Shown here: piece by piece, positions 47,189 to 58,473 of the stretch | Layout of the letters: each line of letters starts with the position of its first letter | Position numbering within the stretch: the first letter of the stretch is position 1 | NCBI RefSeq assembly: GCF_024300645.1 | Contig: NZ_CP101291.1 | Coordinates: 930,001 to 994,000 of the forward strand | Reading direction: 5' to 3' | DNA length: 64,000 bases | DNA from: Alteromonas sp. LMIT006 | GTDB lineage: Bacteria; Pseudomonadota; Gammaproteobacteria; Enterobacterales; Alteromonadaceae | Notes under the pieces: generated by a model | The model's database searches: none | What the model was told of the DNA's origin: nothing | The model's input: the letters and a program-made list of their open reading frames with translations, nothing else | Position numbers and translations under genes: made by a program

Positions 47189-47884
47189 ATGTCATTAGAA
47201 TCATACCAGGCGATTTATGCTCGAGCTCTCAAACGCAAACGCAGTGAAGCCATCCTTGAAAGTTTACTCAATGAACCCTTACACACTCGCCAAATCGCCC
47301 AAATTGGCGATGACCGATTTTTAGCTGAGTTCACCAAAAAAGTGTTTCAATCCGGTTTTGTGTGGCGCGTGGTACGCAACAAATGGCCTGATTTTGAAGA
47401 AGTCTTTTGGGGCTTTGACATCGAGAAAATCTTGATGATGCCAGAAGACATGCTCGAGAAGAAAGCCACTGATCCGAGAATCATCCGCAACTATAGTAAG
47501 GTCAAAACAATCAAAGAAAATGCCCTGATGATCCATGACATCGCCGAACAGCATGGCAGTTTTGGCGAATTTGTCGCGCAATGGCCAAAAAACGATATTG
47601 TCGGATTGTGGGATTATTTGAAAAAACATGGCAAGCGACTAGGCGGTAATACAGGTCCCTATGCGTTGCGTTTTTTGGGCGTTGATACATTCTTGTTATC
47701 CAAAGACGTCGAAGATTACTTCACTCAACATGGCATTATTACGGGTTCAGCTCGTTCAAAACGCAGTTTAACCGCAATCCAAGGTGCGTTCTTAACTTGG
47801 CAACAACAATCAGGACGTTCCTTGACTGAGTTAAGCCAATTAGTGGCATATAGTTGTGGGGACAATTATGTGGGTGTGCAATAA
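47189..47884 (+). CDS. DNA-3-methyladenine glycosylase I-like protein
   Basis: A 231-residue protein of the helix-hairpin-helix superfamily, with the Tag-type segments LAEFTKKVFQSGFVWRVVRNKWPDFEEVFWGFDIEKI and LGGNTGPYALRFLGVDTFLL. It lacks the Cys/His zinc 'snap' found in E. coli Tag. Possible role: excision of alkylated adenine from DNA, but the active-site identity is uncertain. It lies between prlC and ubiE and is not in an obvious operon with either. Confidence 0.72.
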   Translation: MSLESYQAIYARALKRKRSEAILESLLNEPLHTRQIAQIGDDRFLAEFTKKVFQSGFVWRVVRNKWPDFEEVFWGFDIEKILMMPEDMLEKKATDPRIIRNYSKVKTIKENALMIHDIAEQHGSFGEFVAQWPKNDIVGLWDYLKKHGKRLGGNTGPYALRFLGVDTFLLSKDVEDYFTQHGIITGSARSKRSLTAIQGAFLTWQQQSGRSLTELSQLVAYSCGDNYVGVQ

Positions 47885-47932
47885 CGCGCTTTTTGATACA
47901 ATCCTAACCCTATACATTCATAAGGAATTGCT

Positions 47933-48709
47933 ATGAGCCAAGACACGACCACCAACGCCGACGTTACTGATGGGAAAACCCATTTTGGCTATCAAACCGT
48001 TGCGGCAGATCAAAAAGAAGCGATGGTCGCGAAGGTTTTTGACAGTGTTGCGGCCAAGTACGATATCATGAACGATGTGATGTCGCTCGGCATACATCGC
48101 TTGTGGAAGCGTTATACAATTGATATGGCCGGCGCAAGAAAGGGCATGCAGGTTCTTGATTTGGCTGGTGGCACGGGTGATTTGACGGCTAAATTCTCTC
48201 GAATTGTGGGGCCAACCGGAAAAGTCGTATTGTCTGATATCAACCCTTCGATGCTGGAGGTGGGTAAAGATAAGCTGCGCGACCAAGGATTAGTACAAAA
48301 TATCGAATACGTTGAAGCAAATGCCGAGGACTTACCGTTTGCTGATGACCAGTTTGATATCGTAACCATGGCATTTGGTTTGCGTAATGTGACCAATAAA
48401 AATAATGCACTTGCATCAATTTACCGAGTCCTCAAACCAGGCGGCCGGCTATTAGTGTTGGAGTTTTCTAAACCAACCAATCCCGGATTGGCCAAAGTAT
48501 ACGATGCGTATTCGTTCCATCTGTTACCCAAAATGGGAGAGCTCATAGCGAATGACGCAGAGAGTTATCAATACCTTGCCGAGTCTATTCGCATGCACCC
48601 CGATCAAGATACTCTGGCTCAAATGATGCGTGATGCTGGGTTTGATAGTGTCGATTACACCAACTTGACTGGTGGTATTGTTGCCTTGCATAAAGGGTTC
48701 AAATTTTAA
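47933..48709 (+). CDS. ubiE: Ubiquinone/menaquinone C-methyltransferase UbiE
   Basis: SAM-dependent C-methyltransferase of ubiquinone (and demethylmenaquinone) synthesis. The 258-residue protein has [26 protein letters not shown], motif [19 protein letters not shown] and the [13 protein letters not shown] block. It is the first gene of ubiE-ubiJ-ubiB; its stop overlaps the ubiJ start (TAATG). Confidence 0.97.
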   Translation: MSQDTTTNADVTDGKTHFGYQTVAADQKEAMVAKVFDSVAAKYDIMNDVMSLGIHRLWKRYTIDMAGARKGMQVLDLAGGTGDLTAKFSRIVGPTGKVVLSDINPSMLEVGKDKLRDQGLVQNIEYVEANAEDLPFADDQFDIVTMAFGLRNVTNKNNALASIYRVLKPGGRLLVLEFSKPTNPGLAKVYDAYSFHLLPKMGELIANDAESYQYLAESIRMHPDQDTLAQMMRDAGFDSVDYTNLTGGIVALHKGFKF

Positions 48710-49344
48710 TGCTATGGCGTCAATTTTTGGCTGAATGTTTGAGTCTTGGCACGAACCAAGTTCTCAATCTTGAACCTGAACAACGCACGGCCTTTGCCTC
48801 ATTATCAGGACACTCATTACAGATTGTGTTGTTGCCTATCGAGTTCCCAATCGCCTTATATTTTACTGATAAAGCGATTGATATTCAGTTGCCACCGAAG
48901 CCGTTAGTTGATGATGCTGTGGATTGTACTGTCAATGTAGCTTTAAGTGCCTTAGATAAAATTCGAGATACCAGTCAGTTAACGGCATTAATCAAAGCCG
49001 ATAAATTGGATATTCAAGGTGACTTAGGGATACTGCAAAAACTCAATACGGCGATGCAACAGGTGTCTTTGAATTGGGCAAGCGTGTTAACACCAGTATT
49101 TGGTGAGACATTAACTTCGCAATTACTCAACTTTCACGAAGCCCGATTAGCTGAATTTAAACAGCACGTCGAAGCGGTTCAAATCACCTTGGCAGAAGGG
49201 CTTATCGAAGAAAAAAAACTCATCGCCCCAGCCATTTTTGTTGCTGACTTTTGTGATGAGGTCAGTCAGATCCGTATTGATACCGACCGCTTGCAGGCGC
49301 GTATCACCCGCTTAGAACAACAACGGAAGACCAATGGCGAGTAA
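48709..49344 (+). CDS. ubiJ: Ubiquinone biosynthesis accessory factor UbiJ
   Basis: A 211-residue SCP2-domain lipid-binding protein that helps organise the Ubi complex for late steps of ubiquinone synthesis. The N-terminal half carries the SCP2 fold ([24 protein letters not shown]), and the C-terminus is a helical region ending in a coiled-coil-like [14 protein letters not shown]. Start overlaps ubiE (TAATG), end overlaps ubiB by 11 bases. Confidence 0.92.
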   Translation: MLWRQFLAECLSLGTNQVLNLEPEQRTAFASLSGHSLQIVLLPIEFPIALYFTDKAIDIQLPPKPLVDDAVDCTVNVALSALDKIRDTSQLTALIKADKLDIQGDLGILQKLNTAMQQVSLNWASVLTPVFGETLTSQLLNFHEARLAEFKQHVEAVQITLAEGLIEEKKLIAPAIFVADFCDEVSQIRIDTDRLQARITRLEQQRKTNGE

Positions 49345-50977
49345 ACGTTTTTATCAAATCACCAAAGTCATTTTGCAATACGGTTTGGATGATTTAATTC
49401 CTGCCCATTGGATCCCTTGGTATGCGAAGATCGGGCGTCACAGCATTTTTTGGTTACGCAATCGCCACAAACAACGCAGTCGTGGGGAACGCTTGCGGCT
49501 TGCACTTGAATCACTAGGTCCTGTGTTCATAAAATTCGGGCAAATGTTGTCCACAAGACGCGATTTGATTCCGTTAGACATCGCTGATGAACTGGCGATT
49601 TTGCAAGATAACGTGTTGCCGTTTGATGGCGAAATAGCCTTACAGTCTGTGCTAAAAGAATTGAAACTAAACAGTGTGGATGAGCTGTTTAGCGAGTTTT
49701 CGATTACACCAATGGCTTCCGCTTCGATTGCTCAAGTTCACGGTGCCAAACTGAAAGCTTGTGGTACCGATGTGGTGGTCAAAGTCATTCGTCCCAATAT
49801 TGCTCCTATTATTGAATCAGACGTGGAATTATTGCGTGCGATTGCTGCGGTGGTACAAAAGTGGTTACCAGATGGTAAGCGCATGCGGCCAGTTGAGGTC
49901 GTTGAAGAATACCAAAAAACCATTTTTGATGAGCTTGACTTGGTCCGTGAGGCGACCAATGGCATGCATATCAAACACAATTTCAAAGATTCACACTCTT
50001 TGTATGTACCGCATTTTTATACTGATTATTGCACGCAAAATGTCATTGTTATGGAACGCATCTATGGCACACCGGTTGCGGATGTTGACTCGCTGTTAGA
50101 GCAGGGGGTTAATATGAAACTTCTTGCTGAACGCGGGGTAGAGGTGTTTTTTACTCAAGTCTTTCGCGATAGTTTTTTCCATGCGGATATGCACCCCGGG
50201 AATATTTTTGTTGGCTTAGACCGTCCACATGATCCATATTACATTGGCATCGATTATGGCATTGTGGGCACGTTAAACGCACAAGATAAACATTACTTGG
50301 CCGCGAATTTTATTGCATTTTTTAATCGCGATTATCGCAAAGTGGCTGAACTTCACGTCGATTCGGGGTGGGTGCCGAGCGATACGAATGTGGATGATTT
50401 AGAGGTTGCGATCCGTGCGGTGTGCGACCCCATTTTCCAAAAGCCACTAAACGAAATCTCATTTGGTCATGTACTGTTGCAGTTATTTAACACTGCGCGA
50501 CGCTTTAATATGCAGGTGCAACCGCAACTGGTGTTACTGCAAAAAACCTTGTTGTACGTGGAAGGGCTTGGGCGACAGTTGTATCCACAACTCGATTTGT
50601 GGGCGACGGCCAAACCGTTTTTAGAAAACTGGATGAATGAGCAAATAGGCTTTAAAGCATTCTTCTCCAAAGTTCAGCAAAATGCGCCTTACTGGGTTGA
50701 AAAATTCCCGACAATGCCCGATTTGTTTTTTAATACCTTACAGCAACTCAAAGGCCTTCCAGAACGTGAAGAGAAACTGTTCCTCAAACAGCGCAGGCAA
50801 CAGCGTGAATACCAAAAATCGACATTGTATGGGATGTTAGGTTCAACGTCTTTTGTTTTGGCGCTATTATTGTTTATCAATGATAAGCCGTGGTATTACG
50901 ATGCCAGTGCGGTAGTAGTCGGGGTGTTATTTTGGCTAAAAGCTGCAGTGAAAACTCGATTTTTGGATGATGATTAG
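49334..50977 (+). CDS. ubiB: Ubiquinone biosynthesis atypical kinase UbiB
   Basis: ADCK/ABC1-family protein-kinase-like ATPase needed for coenzyme Q synthesis. The 547-residue protein has the KxGQ motif in [58 protein letters not shown] and [10 protein letters not shown]. Two hydrophobic C-terminal helices (about 500-545) anchor it to the inner membrane. It overlaps ubiJ by 11 bases and converges on the minus-strand beta-barrel gene. Confidence 0.96.
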   Translation: MASKRFYQITKVILQYGLDDLIPAHWIPWYAKIGRHSIFWLRNRHKQRSRGERLRLALESLGPVFIKFGQMLSTRRDLIPLDIADELAILQDNVLPFDGEIALQSVLKELKLNSVDELFSEFSITPMASASIAQVHGAKLKACGTDVVVKVIRPNIAPIIESDVELLRAIAAVVQKWLPDGKRMRPVEVVEEYQKTIFDELDLVREATNGMHIKHNFKDSHSLYVPHFYTDYCTQNVIVMERIYGTPVADVDSLLEQGVNMKLLAERGVEVFFTQVFRDSFFHADMHPGNIFVGLDRPHDPYYIGIDYGIVGTLNAQDKHYLAANFIAFFNRDYRKVAELHVDSGWVPSDTNVDDLEVAIRAVCDPIFQKPLNEISFGHVLLQLFNTARRFNMQVQPQLVLLQKTLLYVEGLGRQLYPQLDLWATAKPFLENWMNEQIGFKAFFSKVQQNAPYWVEKFPTMPDLFFNTLQQLKGLPEREEKLFLKQRRQQREYQKSTLYGMLGSTSFVLALLLFINDKPWYYDASAVVVGVLFWLKAAVKTRFLDDD

Positions 50978-50980
50978 GTT

Positions 50981-51997
50981 TTAGAACTGGAAATTAGCAT
51001 TGTCGCCAAAGAACCCCTCAAAGCGCAATGCTAGGCCATAAGAGCGACGAAAGTCTTCTTCTTTTAACCAGAGCACAAACGGCTCAATTTCAAAAAATAA
51101 CCAAGGGCGCAGCGGATTACTGCGCAGTTTCGCACTCATATAAATATGCTCAGTATGCATGTTTGGCCTCGAGAAACCTTGAGCATAAGCATTCAGTACA
51201 AATGTTGATTGAGCCGACAAGCGATAGTATCGCTGAGCTTCAATGTTCCACTTGAACCGATTGGTCTTATCCTCAAAATACCAGCGATGACTGAATCGGT
51301 CTAACTTAGTACCAGTGCGTTCTAACAACAATGAAGCCCCAGCTTCGGTACCCCAACCATCTCGGTTATAGTAATAGACTCGACCTTCATATAACAAATT
51401 CATTTTTGGTGAAAAGCGATGATAGTCTTGGTATGTACTGCGGGCAAATACTTGGTCACGTCGCCCAAAACCCACGCGATAGCTGATTTTGTCATTGCGT
51501 GGACTAAAGTACCTTAATGCGAGAGTGGTGTTATCTTTTTGAGTTTGCAGTTCTCGACTGACATTCAGTGCGTCATCTAGGTAATTATCCTCATCATCAC
51601 TGAGTAACACATCCACTTTATGCTTCAATGATGGCAGTCGCAATCCTATTTTGAATCTCGGTTCGATATTACTCCAATCTCCACTGCGTGGCTCCCAGCC
51701 TAAGCGTACCTTACCGTACGCACTTGCCTTATCACTCGGTAAGTCAGTTGGAGAAAACCAGGCATCTAACGTCTGAGCTTGTAAATGAAAGGTTTGGGTA
51801 ATATTGCGTTGCCAGTCGTCAAACCATTGTTCATCGGTGTTCGATAAGTGGGTGAAAGGCGCTTCTGTGGGGTAAGACTTGGCTGGACTCTCATTTGCCG
51901 AAGCAGAGTTAAAAACAACACCAAATACGCAATACGCCAGCACACTGATGCAGCGTAAAAGCTTCATTGAGGTAAGACATGTTTTGCAACGATTCAT
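50981..51997 (-). CDS. Uncharacterised outer-membrane beta-barrel protein
   Basis: The 338-residue protein has a signal peptide with a possible start at M11 (KLLRCISVLAYCVFGVV, cleavage near SASA), then long alternating aromatic/hydrophobic strands (KVRLGWEPRSG, RFKIGLRLPSL, LRYFSPRNDKISYRVGFGRR, EGRVYYYNRDGWGTEAGASLL) and ends FQF. This is a beta-barrel pattern with a C-terminal aromatic for BAM recognition. No family is recognised. It is convergent with ubiB (3-base gap) and divergent from tatA. Start could be 51997 or 51967; neither has a strong ribosome-binding site. Confidence 0.7.
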   Translation of the reverse strand: MNRCKTCLTSMKLLRCISVLAYCVFGVVFNSASANESPAKSYPTEAPFTHLSNTDEQWFDDWQRNITQTFHLQAQTLDAWFSPTDLPSDKASAYGKVRLGWEPRSGDWSNIEPRFKIGLRLPSLKHKVDVLLSDDEDNYLDDALNVSRELQTQKDNTTLALRYFSPRNDKISYRVGFGRRDQVFARSTYQDYHRFSPKMNLLYEGRVYYYNRDGWGTEAGASLLLERTGTKLDRFSHRWYFEDKTNRFKWNIEAQRYYRLSAQSTFVLNAYAQGFSRPNMHTEHIYMSAKLRSNPLRPWLFFEIEPFVLWLKEEDFRRSYGLALRFEGFFGDNANFQF

Positions 51998-52106
51998 TTT
52001 AATACTATATCAGTCGTAACAATTGAAACATAATGTTTATTTCACATGAAATCTACTGATAACTCACATATAATCATAGCAATTCAATTGTTTAAAGGGA
52101 TCCGAC

Positions 52107-52334
52107 ATGGGCGGAATTAGCATATGGCAGTTACTGATCATCGCATTAATTGTGATTTTGTTATTTGGAAGCAAAAAGCTAAGAGGCTTGGGCGGTGACC
52201 TTGGTGACGCTGTGAAAGGTTTCAAAAAAGCGGTCAATGAAGACAATAATGATGCTGACTTCACGCCCGAGCAGCTCGAAGCGCAACAAAAACAACAAGC
52301 ACAAGCAACCAAGAAAACTGAGCAAAAAGACTAG
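52107..52334 (+). CDS. tatA: Sec-independent translocase TatA
   Basis: Forms the pore of the twin-arginine translocon. The 75-residue protein has the TatA signature: short periplasmic N-terminus MGGISIWQ, transmembrane helix [17 protein letters not shown], then the amphipathic helix [16 protein letters not shown] and an acidic/Gln-rich tail. It is first in the tatA-tatB-tatC operon, with its stop overlapping the tatB start. Confidence 0.96.
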   Translation: MGGISIWQLLIIALIVILLFGSKKLRGLGGDLGDAVKGFKKAVNEDNNDADFTPEQLEAQQKQQAQATKKTEQKD

Positions 52335-52675
52335 TGTTTGATATTGGTTTTTGGGAGCTTCTTGTCATAGGTATTATGGCGCTGTTGGTTTTAGGCCCAC
52401 AGCGTTTACCCGGTGCCATCCGCAGTACGTTAGGGACGGTGCGAAAAGTCAAACAAGCAGCATCAGGATTTAAATCTGAAATGGAAGAACAATTACGGAT
52501 CCATGAGTTGCACGAAAACCTGCGCAAAGCTGAAGAACAAGGCTTCAAAAACCTCGATCCTGAATTACAAAAAAGTGTTGATGAACTCAAAGCCGCGGCT
52601 CAATCTGTACATCAACCTTACAAATCTTCTACGGTAAACCCCCTCGAGCCCGAACAAGATGACAGAAAGCAATAA
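52334..52675 (+). CDS. tatB: Sec-independent translocase TatB
   Basis: Part of the twin-arginine substrate receptor. The 113-residue protein starts with GTG and begins MFDIGFWELLVIGIMALLVLGPQRLP, as in TatB. It has a long amphipathic region and a charged C-terminus. The GTG shares its first base with the tatA TAG; its 3' end overlaps tatC by 17 bases. Confidence 0.95.
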   Translation: MFDIGFWELLVIGIMALLVLGPQRLPGAIRSTLGTVRKVKQAASGFKSEMEEQLRIHELHENLRKAEEQGFKNLDPELQKSVDELKAAAQSVHQPYKSSTVNPLEPEQDDRKQ

Positions 52676-53402
52676 CCTCATCGCCCATCTGATTGAACTC
52701 AGATCGCGCATTTTGAAAATGCTACTGAGTGTTTTAGTGGTCTTTCTGGCTCTGGCATATTTTGCGCAAGACATCTATCACTGGCTCGCCAGTCCTTTAC
52801 TTGCGGTTATGCCAGAAGGCAGCAATATGATTGCCACCGATGTGGCATCGCCTTTTTTTACACCGTTTAAACTGACTATAGTAGTGAGTTTTTTTATTGC
52901 AATCCCATATATTCTTTACCAGTTATGGGCGTTTATTGCACCGGGACTTTACCGTAACGAAAAGCGACTCGTCGCACCTTTACTGCTTACCTCCACACTT
53001 TTATTTTATGGCGGAATGGCTTTCGCATACTATATTGTATTTCCTTTGGCCTTTGCCTTTTTTAGTTCAGTGGCACCGGAAGGTGTCGTCATTAGCACCG
53101 ATATCAGTAGTTATCTTAACTTTGTTCTCAAAATTTTGTTTGCGTTTGGTGTGTCGTTTGAAATCCCAATTGTGATTATTGTCATGCTGTGGACCGGCGC
53201 TACAACAGCGGAAAATCTTCGGGCCAAACGTGCCTATGTGATTGTAGGTGCATTTGTGATCGGTATGTTGATGACGCCACCGGATGTTATTTCGCAAACT
53301 TTATTGGCCGTACCCATGTGGTTACTCTATGAATTAGGCATCATTGTTGGTAGCATCTATACCCGAAAGGCGTCAGATACAAGCGACACCCAAGACGCCT
53401 GA
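52659..53402 (+). CDS. tatC: Sec-independent translocase TatC
   Basis: Six-helix membrane core that binds twin-arginine signals. The 247-residue protein has LIAHLIELRSRILKMLLSVLVVF, FTPFKLTIVVSFFIAIPYILYQLWAFIAPGLYRNEKR and PPDVISQTLLAVPMWLLYELG, all conserved. It overlaps tatB by 17 bases. No tatD gene follows, unlike the common tatABCD layout; an uncharacterised exported protein and hemB follow instead. Confidence 0.97.
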   Translation: MTESNNLIAHLIELRSRILKMLLSVLVVFLALAYFAQDIYHWLASPLLAVMPEGSNMIATDVASPFFTPFKLTIVVSFFIAIPYILYQLWAFIAPGLYRNEKRLVAPLLLTSTLLFYGGMAFAYYIVFPLAFAFFSSVAPEGVVISTDISSYLNFVLKILFAFGVSFEIPIVIIVMLWTGATTAENLRAKRAYVIVGAFVIGMLMTPPDVISQTLLAVPMWLLYELGIIVGSIYTRKASDTSDTQDA

Positions 53403-53453
53403 GATATGATAATAATAACGTTTTCAGACTAGAAAAAAGTGAAAGAGCCGCTT

Positions 53454-54014
53454 ATGTTACGCAAACCAATTATTCTAATGACCATTGCATGGTCAACTCT
53501 TGTTCTACCACAATCAGTTTATGCTGATCAATCCGTTGCTGAAGCAGTAAAACAATGCGCACAAACCCAAAATAGCTTACAACGCTTAGTGTGTTTTGAT
53601 GGCATTGCTTCGCGTCTACAAGATTATTCAGATGACGTTCTACCACGAGCTCGAGTAACGCCCAGTGCCCCTGCTAATGTAGCAGCCCAAGTACCACCTG
53701 CGACCTCAGCAATGCCAACAAGCCCTGCAAATGCAGCGGATTTGCCGTTTGAACCAAACAATAGAGTGGAGGACTTTGGTCGCGTCGAAATCGTCAAAGA
53801 CACTTTGTTAGCCTCAGTTACTGCGTTGACATACGACCGTAACGATTATTTTACAGTAACGCTCAATAACGGCCAAATGTGGCGCCAAACCGAAGTCAGT
53901 CGGATTAAAATCGATGTGGGTGACCGCATTGAAATTGAAGAAGGCGTCTTTGGCAGTTTTATTTTGACTTCTGAGGCTTCGAACCGGACGGCAAGAGTGA
54001 AGCGAGTGAAATAG
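53454..54014 (+). CDS. Exported protein of unknown function
   Basis: 186 residues. Signal peptide at about 1-24 (LMTIAWSTLVLPQSVYA). A small Cys pair (QCAQTQNSLQRLVCFDGIA) occurs near the mature N-terminus, a motif seen in several unassigned secreted proteins, then a Pro/Ala linker and a C-terminal beta-rich part (DYFTVTLNNGQMWRQTEVSRIKIDVGDRIEIEEG) that looks like a small OB- or SH3-like barrel. ATG 53454 has AAAGAG 7 bases upstream; an in-frame GTG at 53439 is an alternative. It sits between tatC and hemB. Confidence 0.72.
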   Translation: MLRKPIILMTIAWSTLVLPQSVYADQSVAEAVKQCAQTQNSLQRLVCFDGIASRLQDYSDDVLPRARVTPSAPANVAAQVPPATSAMPTSPANAADLPFEPNNRVEDFGRVEIVKDTLLASVTALTYDRNDYFTVTLNNGQMWRQTEVSRIKIDVGDRIEIEEGVFGSFILTSEASNRTARVKRVK

Positions 54015-55019
<1,005 letters not shown>

Positions 55020-55024
55020 GGTTA

Positions 55025-56635
55025 TTACACCGCTGCGATTTCAATGCTTTCAATAGTCAAATGCCATTTTGCTTTGTGTTGTAACCAAGCTTCGTTAGCT
55101 AGTTCAGCTTGCACTAGTTTGTTGTTGTTTAACCACATTTGGTCAATCTGAATGGTCCAACTATCATCTTGTATGGCTAACCTGATGTTGGCGTCGTGGA
55201 GTAAACTCGGGGCATGGTTGCGTTTTATATGTAATATGGTCGCAAGCCGTAATATTCTGATCATTGCCAATATGTCTTTACTCAAACTTGCCGGAAAACC
55301 ATCACTACAGAAAAGGTTAACATCACCTTTGTGATTGCCAATGATTGCGGCGATGCATTCTTTTTGTAACTTGGTGAATCCGGCTAATTCATGGTGCATT
55401 AAGATATATTGAGCATGCACTTGTTGGTTTTTGTAGCCGATGTGCAAGCCAATCTCATGTAACATGCCAGCGGTATACAACAAGGTGCGGCTGTCGAGGG
55501 AGCAGATATTACTTTGTTCACAAAACTGTTGATATAAGCCAAGGGCGGTATGCGTAACTTGTTGTGCTTGTAATGGTTGAATATGAAATTGTTTGACGCA
55601 ACGTGTTATGGTTTGATGGCGGCGATCATCTAAAGGTTGGTCTTCGATCATTCCGTAAATCAGTCCTTCTCGAAGAGCTCCGCCTGCTAGATTCATTGAA
55701 TCAATATCCAAGCTTTCAAATAAGGCAATCAAAATGGCGAGGCCACTAGGAAAGATAGCTTGTCTCGACTCAGCTAAACCGGTAATTTCTAGCTCATCTA
55801 GATGGTTATATGCTGTACACTGACGCTTTAGTTCATCTAAATAGCTAAGGCGTATTGCATCTTTATTACCCTGTCCTTGTAATATCTCGACGATGGCTTG
55901 TGGAGTACCAGATGCCCCTAAACACAAGTCAAAATCAAAGCATTTAAATGATGCTAGATGTGGCTGAAGGATTTTTTTTGCTGAATCGATGGCTTGTGTA
56001 AACGCCTTACCACTGATTTCACCATTAGCAAAATAGCGTTCAGTGAAAGTGACACAACCCATGTCGAAGCTGTGCAAATGAATGGGAACCGTATCTCTAC
56101 CAAGGATCACCTCAGTACTTGCTCCACCAATATCAATGACCAAAGTGTTACCCTTGGTCGCAGAGGTAAATGCTACCCCGCGATAGATTTCTTCAGCCTC
56201 TTCAAGCCCAGAGATAACGTTGATTTTGTGTTCGAGGATCTGCTCAGCTTGAACCACAAACTGTTGTGCATTATTAGCCAAACGCAAGGTGGCGGTTGCG
56301 ACGATTTTGATGTTTTGCGCAGGAATGTCTTTTAAGCGGTCTGCAAAGGTGTGTAAACAGTCCCATCCGCGTTGCATAGACTCTTCTGACAACATATTCT
56401 GGGCATTGAGTCCTGCAGCGAGTTGGACTTTTTGTTTTACTTTGGAGACGATCTGCACATTGCCGTTTACCACGTGGACCACCACAAGATGAAAGCTATT
56501 CGAACCCATATCAACGGCTGCGAAGTATTCACCTTGAGGTTGTAACGTGGTCAAATCTTGATGTCGCATAAGCTTTTTTGTATTTTTTGAAGGGCTATTT
56601 GTTAGCCCTTGGTTTGCGATGATTTGGCTTTCCAT
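55025..56635 (-). CDS. gppA: Ppx/GppA phosphatase, probably GppA
   Basis: Exopolyphosphatase/pppGpp phosphatase family of the acetate-kinase superfamily. The protein has [38 protein letters not shown], and the HD-like C-terminal [11 protein letters not shown] with GNHKGD. Its place directly downstream of rhlB is where E. coli has gppA, which favours GppA over Ppx. Two starts are possible: ATG 56635 (536 residues) has a good AAGGAAG upstream but overlaps rhlB by 41 bases; ATG 56569 (MRHQDLT) avoids the overlap but has a weak site. Confidence 0.85.
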   Translation of the reverse strand: MESQIIANQGLTNSPSKNTKKLMRHQDLTTLQPQGEYFAAVDMGSNSFHLVVVHVVNGNVQIVSKVKQKVQLAAGLNAQNMLSEESMQRGWDCLHTFADRLKDIPAQNIKIVATATLRLANNAQQFVVQAEQILEHKINVISGLEEAEEIYRGVAFTSATKGNTLVIDIGGASTEVILGRDTVPIHLHSFDMGCVTFTERYFANGEISGKAFTQAIDSAKKILQPHLASFKCFDFDLCLGASGTPQAIVEILQGQGNKDAIRLSYLDELKRQCTAYNHLDELEITGLAESRQAIFPSGLAILIALFESLDIDSMNLAGGALREGLIYGMIEDQPLDDRRHQTITRCVKQFHIQPLQAQQVTHTALGLYQQFCEQSNICSLDSRTLLYTAGMLHEIGLHIGYKNQQVHAQYILMHHELAGFTKLQKECIAAIIGNHKGDVNLFCSDGFPASLSKDILAMIRILRLATILHIKRNHAPSLLHDANIRLAIQDDSWTIQIDQMWLNNNKLVQAELANEAWLQHKAKWHLTIESIEIAAV

Positions 56636-57833
56636 GGCGCTTCCTTGTCGTTGGTTTGGGGGCTTTTATGTCCGTTAAAAGCATTTCAGCATCATATTCA
56701 CTTACTGGTATTTGATGATCAATATACTCCTCTATAGCGGGTAAATTCAAGGCGTATTTTTCACAGGCAAAACTAATGGCGTGTCCAGTCTCTCCTGCAC
56801 GACCTGTACGACCAATGCGATGGACGTAATCTTCCGCATCATCAGGTAGATCATAGTTAAAGACATGGGACACTTTGTTTATATGAAGTCCACGAGCAGC
56901 CACATCAGTGGCGACTAAAAAGTCCAAATGCCCTTGAGTAAATTGTTGTAGTATTTGTAAGCGTTTCTTTTGCGGCACATCACCACTAAGTAAACCTACT
57001 CTGTGCCCATCTGCTTTGAGCCAAGCGGTGACATTTTCACACTCGTGTTTGGTGTTGGCAAAGACCACAGCACGATCTGGCCATTCATCTTCGATCAGCG
57101 TCAACAGCAAGCGCATTTTGTCCTGGCCTGACGGATAGAACAACTCTTCTTGAATGCGTTCACCGGTTTTTTGTTCTGGTGCAACCTCAACATGAGTAGG
57201 GGTGTTCATATGCTCATATGCGAGCTCCTGGACACGAAAACTTAAGGTTGCTGAAAACAACATACTCAAGCGTTGCGAGGGTTTTGGCATACGGCGAAAC
57301 AAAAATCGAATATCTTTAATAAAGCCCAGGTCGAACATACGATCTGCTTCATCGAGAACGGCAACTTCGATATGCTCTAAGCTGAAAGCTCCTTGCTTGT
57401 AAAAATCGATAATCCGACCAGTTGTCCCAATAATGATATCGACACCGTTTTGTAATTGTTGACGTTGATTTTCGTATCCTTCGCCACCATATATCAAGCC
57501 ACAAGATAGGCTAGTTTCTTGACTAAGTATTTTAGCATCACTGTGTATTTGGACGGCTAACTCACGAGTTGGAGCCATGATGATTGCTCTAGGTTTGCCA
57601 TGAGTTGTCTCTTTTTCGAGCAATTTATGATAGGTTGCTACTAAAAAAGCAATGGTTTTGCCCGTTCCTGTTTGCGCTTGACCCGCAACGTCATTGCCTG
57701 CCAACAATGGGGGCAGTGCCATCGCCTGAATCGGTGTGCAGTGTTCAAAATTAGCTTTATTTAAAGCACTTTGTACCTTAATATTGATTGGCAAATCTTG
57801 GAATCGAGTATCTGTTAAGTGAGTGTTTTGCAT
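56595..57833 (-). CDS. rhlB: ATP-dependent RNA helicase RhlB
   Basis: DEAD-box helicase of the RNA degradosome. The 412-residue protein has the Q motif ([32 protein letters not shown]), DEAD in [16 protein letters not shown] in LFSATLS, and [11 protein letters not shown] basic C-terminal tail ([17 protein letters not shown]) binds RNA. Its synteny, divergent from trxA and followed by gppA, matches E. coli rhlB. Confidence 0.95.
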   Translation of the reverse strand: MQNTHLTDTRFQDLPINIKVQSALNKANFEHCTPIQAMALPPLLAGNDVAGQAQTGTGKTIAFLVATYHKLLEKETTHGKPRAIIMAPTRELAVQIHSDAKILSQETSLSCGLIYGGEGYENQRQQLQNGVDIIIGTTGRIIDFYKQGAFSLEHIEVAVLDEADRMFDLGFIKDIRFLFRRMPKPSQRLSMLFSATLSFRVQELAYEHMNTPTHVEVAPEQKTGERIQEELFYPSGQDKMRLLLTLIEDEWPDRAVVFANTKHECENVTAWLKADGHRVGLLSGDVPQKKRLQILQQFTQGHLDFLVATDVAARGLHINKVSHVFNYDLPDDAEDYVHRIGRTGRAGETGHAISFACEKYALNLPAIEEYIDHQIPVSEYDAEMLLTDIKAPKPTTRKRHGKPNHRKPRANK

Positions 57834-57921
57834 AATTTATTATGTTTTGACCTTGCATTATAATCAGATTCTTATAAAACTATGGTGAACAATTACTAGT
57901 TCATCTACATTGGAGAAAAGA

Positions 57922-58248
57922 ATGAGCGACAAAATTATCACATTGTCTGATGATAAGTTCGAAGCAGATGTTATCAATGCTGAAGGCCCAGTCCTAGTTG
58001 ATTTTTGGGCTGAATGGTGTGGCCCATGTAAAATGATTGCCCCTATTTTATCTGAAATTGCTGAAAGTTACGACGGTAAAGTCACAGTCGCTAAACTCAA
58101 TGTTGATGAAAACAGTGAAACACCCCCTAAATATGGTATTCGCGGTATCCCAACCTTGTTGTTATTTAAAGGCGGTAGCGTTGTAGGAACTAAAGTTGGC
58201 GCATTATCTAAAACTCAATTAGAAGAGTTTTTAGCAGAACATATTTAA
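57922..58248 (+). CDS. trxA: Thioredoxin 1
   Basis: Disulfide reductase. The 108-residue protein has the active-site W32-C33-G34-P35-C36 and the cis-Pro region [15 protein letters not shown] 57922 is chosen over the longer TTG start (57910) because it has GGAG at 57912-57915 and gives [17 protein letters not shown]. It has its own terminator before rho. Confidence 0.98.
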   Translation: MSDKIITLSDDKFEADVINAEGPVLVDFWAEWCGPCKMIAPILSEIAESYDGKVTVAKLNVDENSETPPKYGIRGIPTLLLFKGGSVVGTKVGALSKTQLEEFLAEHI

Positions 58249-58273
58249 TGTTTTAGTTCTGCAAAGCTCAGTC

Positions 58274-58299
58274 AAACCCCTCGTGCATCGAGGGGTTTT
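58274..58299 (+). terminator. Intrinsic terminator after trxA
   Basis: AAACCCCTCG and CGAGGGGTTT form a perfect 10-bp stem with a 5-base loop and TTTT. It lies 25 bases after the trxA stop and separates trxA from the rho leader. Confidence 0.93.
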
Positions 58300-58374
58300 G
58301 CATTTCTGTTACAAAATACTTGTACACACATAAATTAAGTGTTAACTTTATTTTTATGACTCAAGCAAGAGTTA

Positions 58375-58404
58375 CACAGTACATCCTTCAACGCCTGTAC
58401 TGTG
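58375..58404 (+). promoter_or_regulatory. Hairpin in the rho leader
   Basis: CACAGTACA and TGTACTGTG form a perfect 9-bp stem around a 12-base loop in the 174-base untranslated region ahead of rho. There is no T-run, so it is not a simple terminator. Rho is known to control its own transcription by attenuation in its leader in E. coli; this hairpin could take part, or be an operator. That link is inference. Confidence 0.5.
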
Positions 58405-58473
58405 CTATTCCCTGTTCTTAACCATAAATACTTTCAAGCTTAATAGCTAACCTACTTGCAGACCTATTCAACT

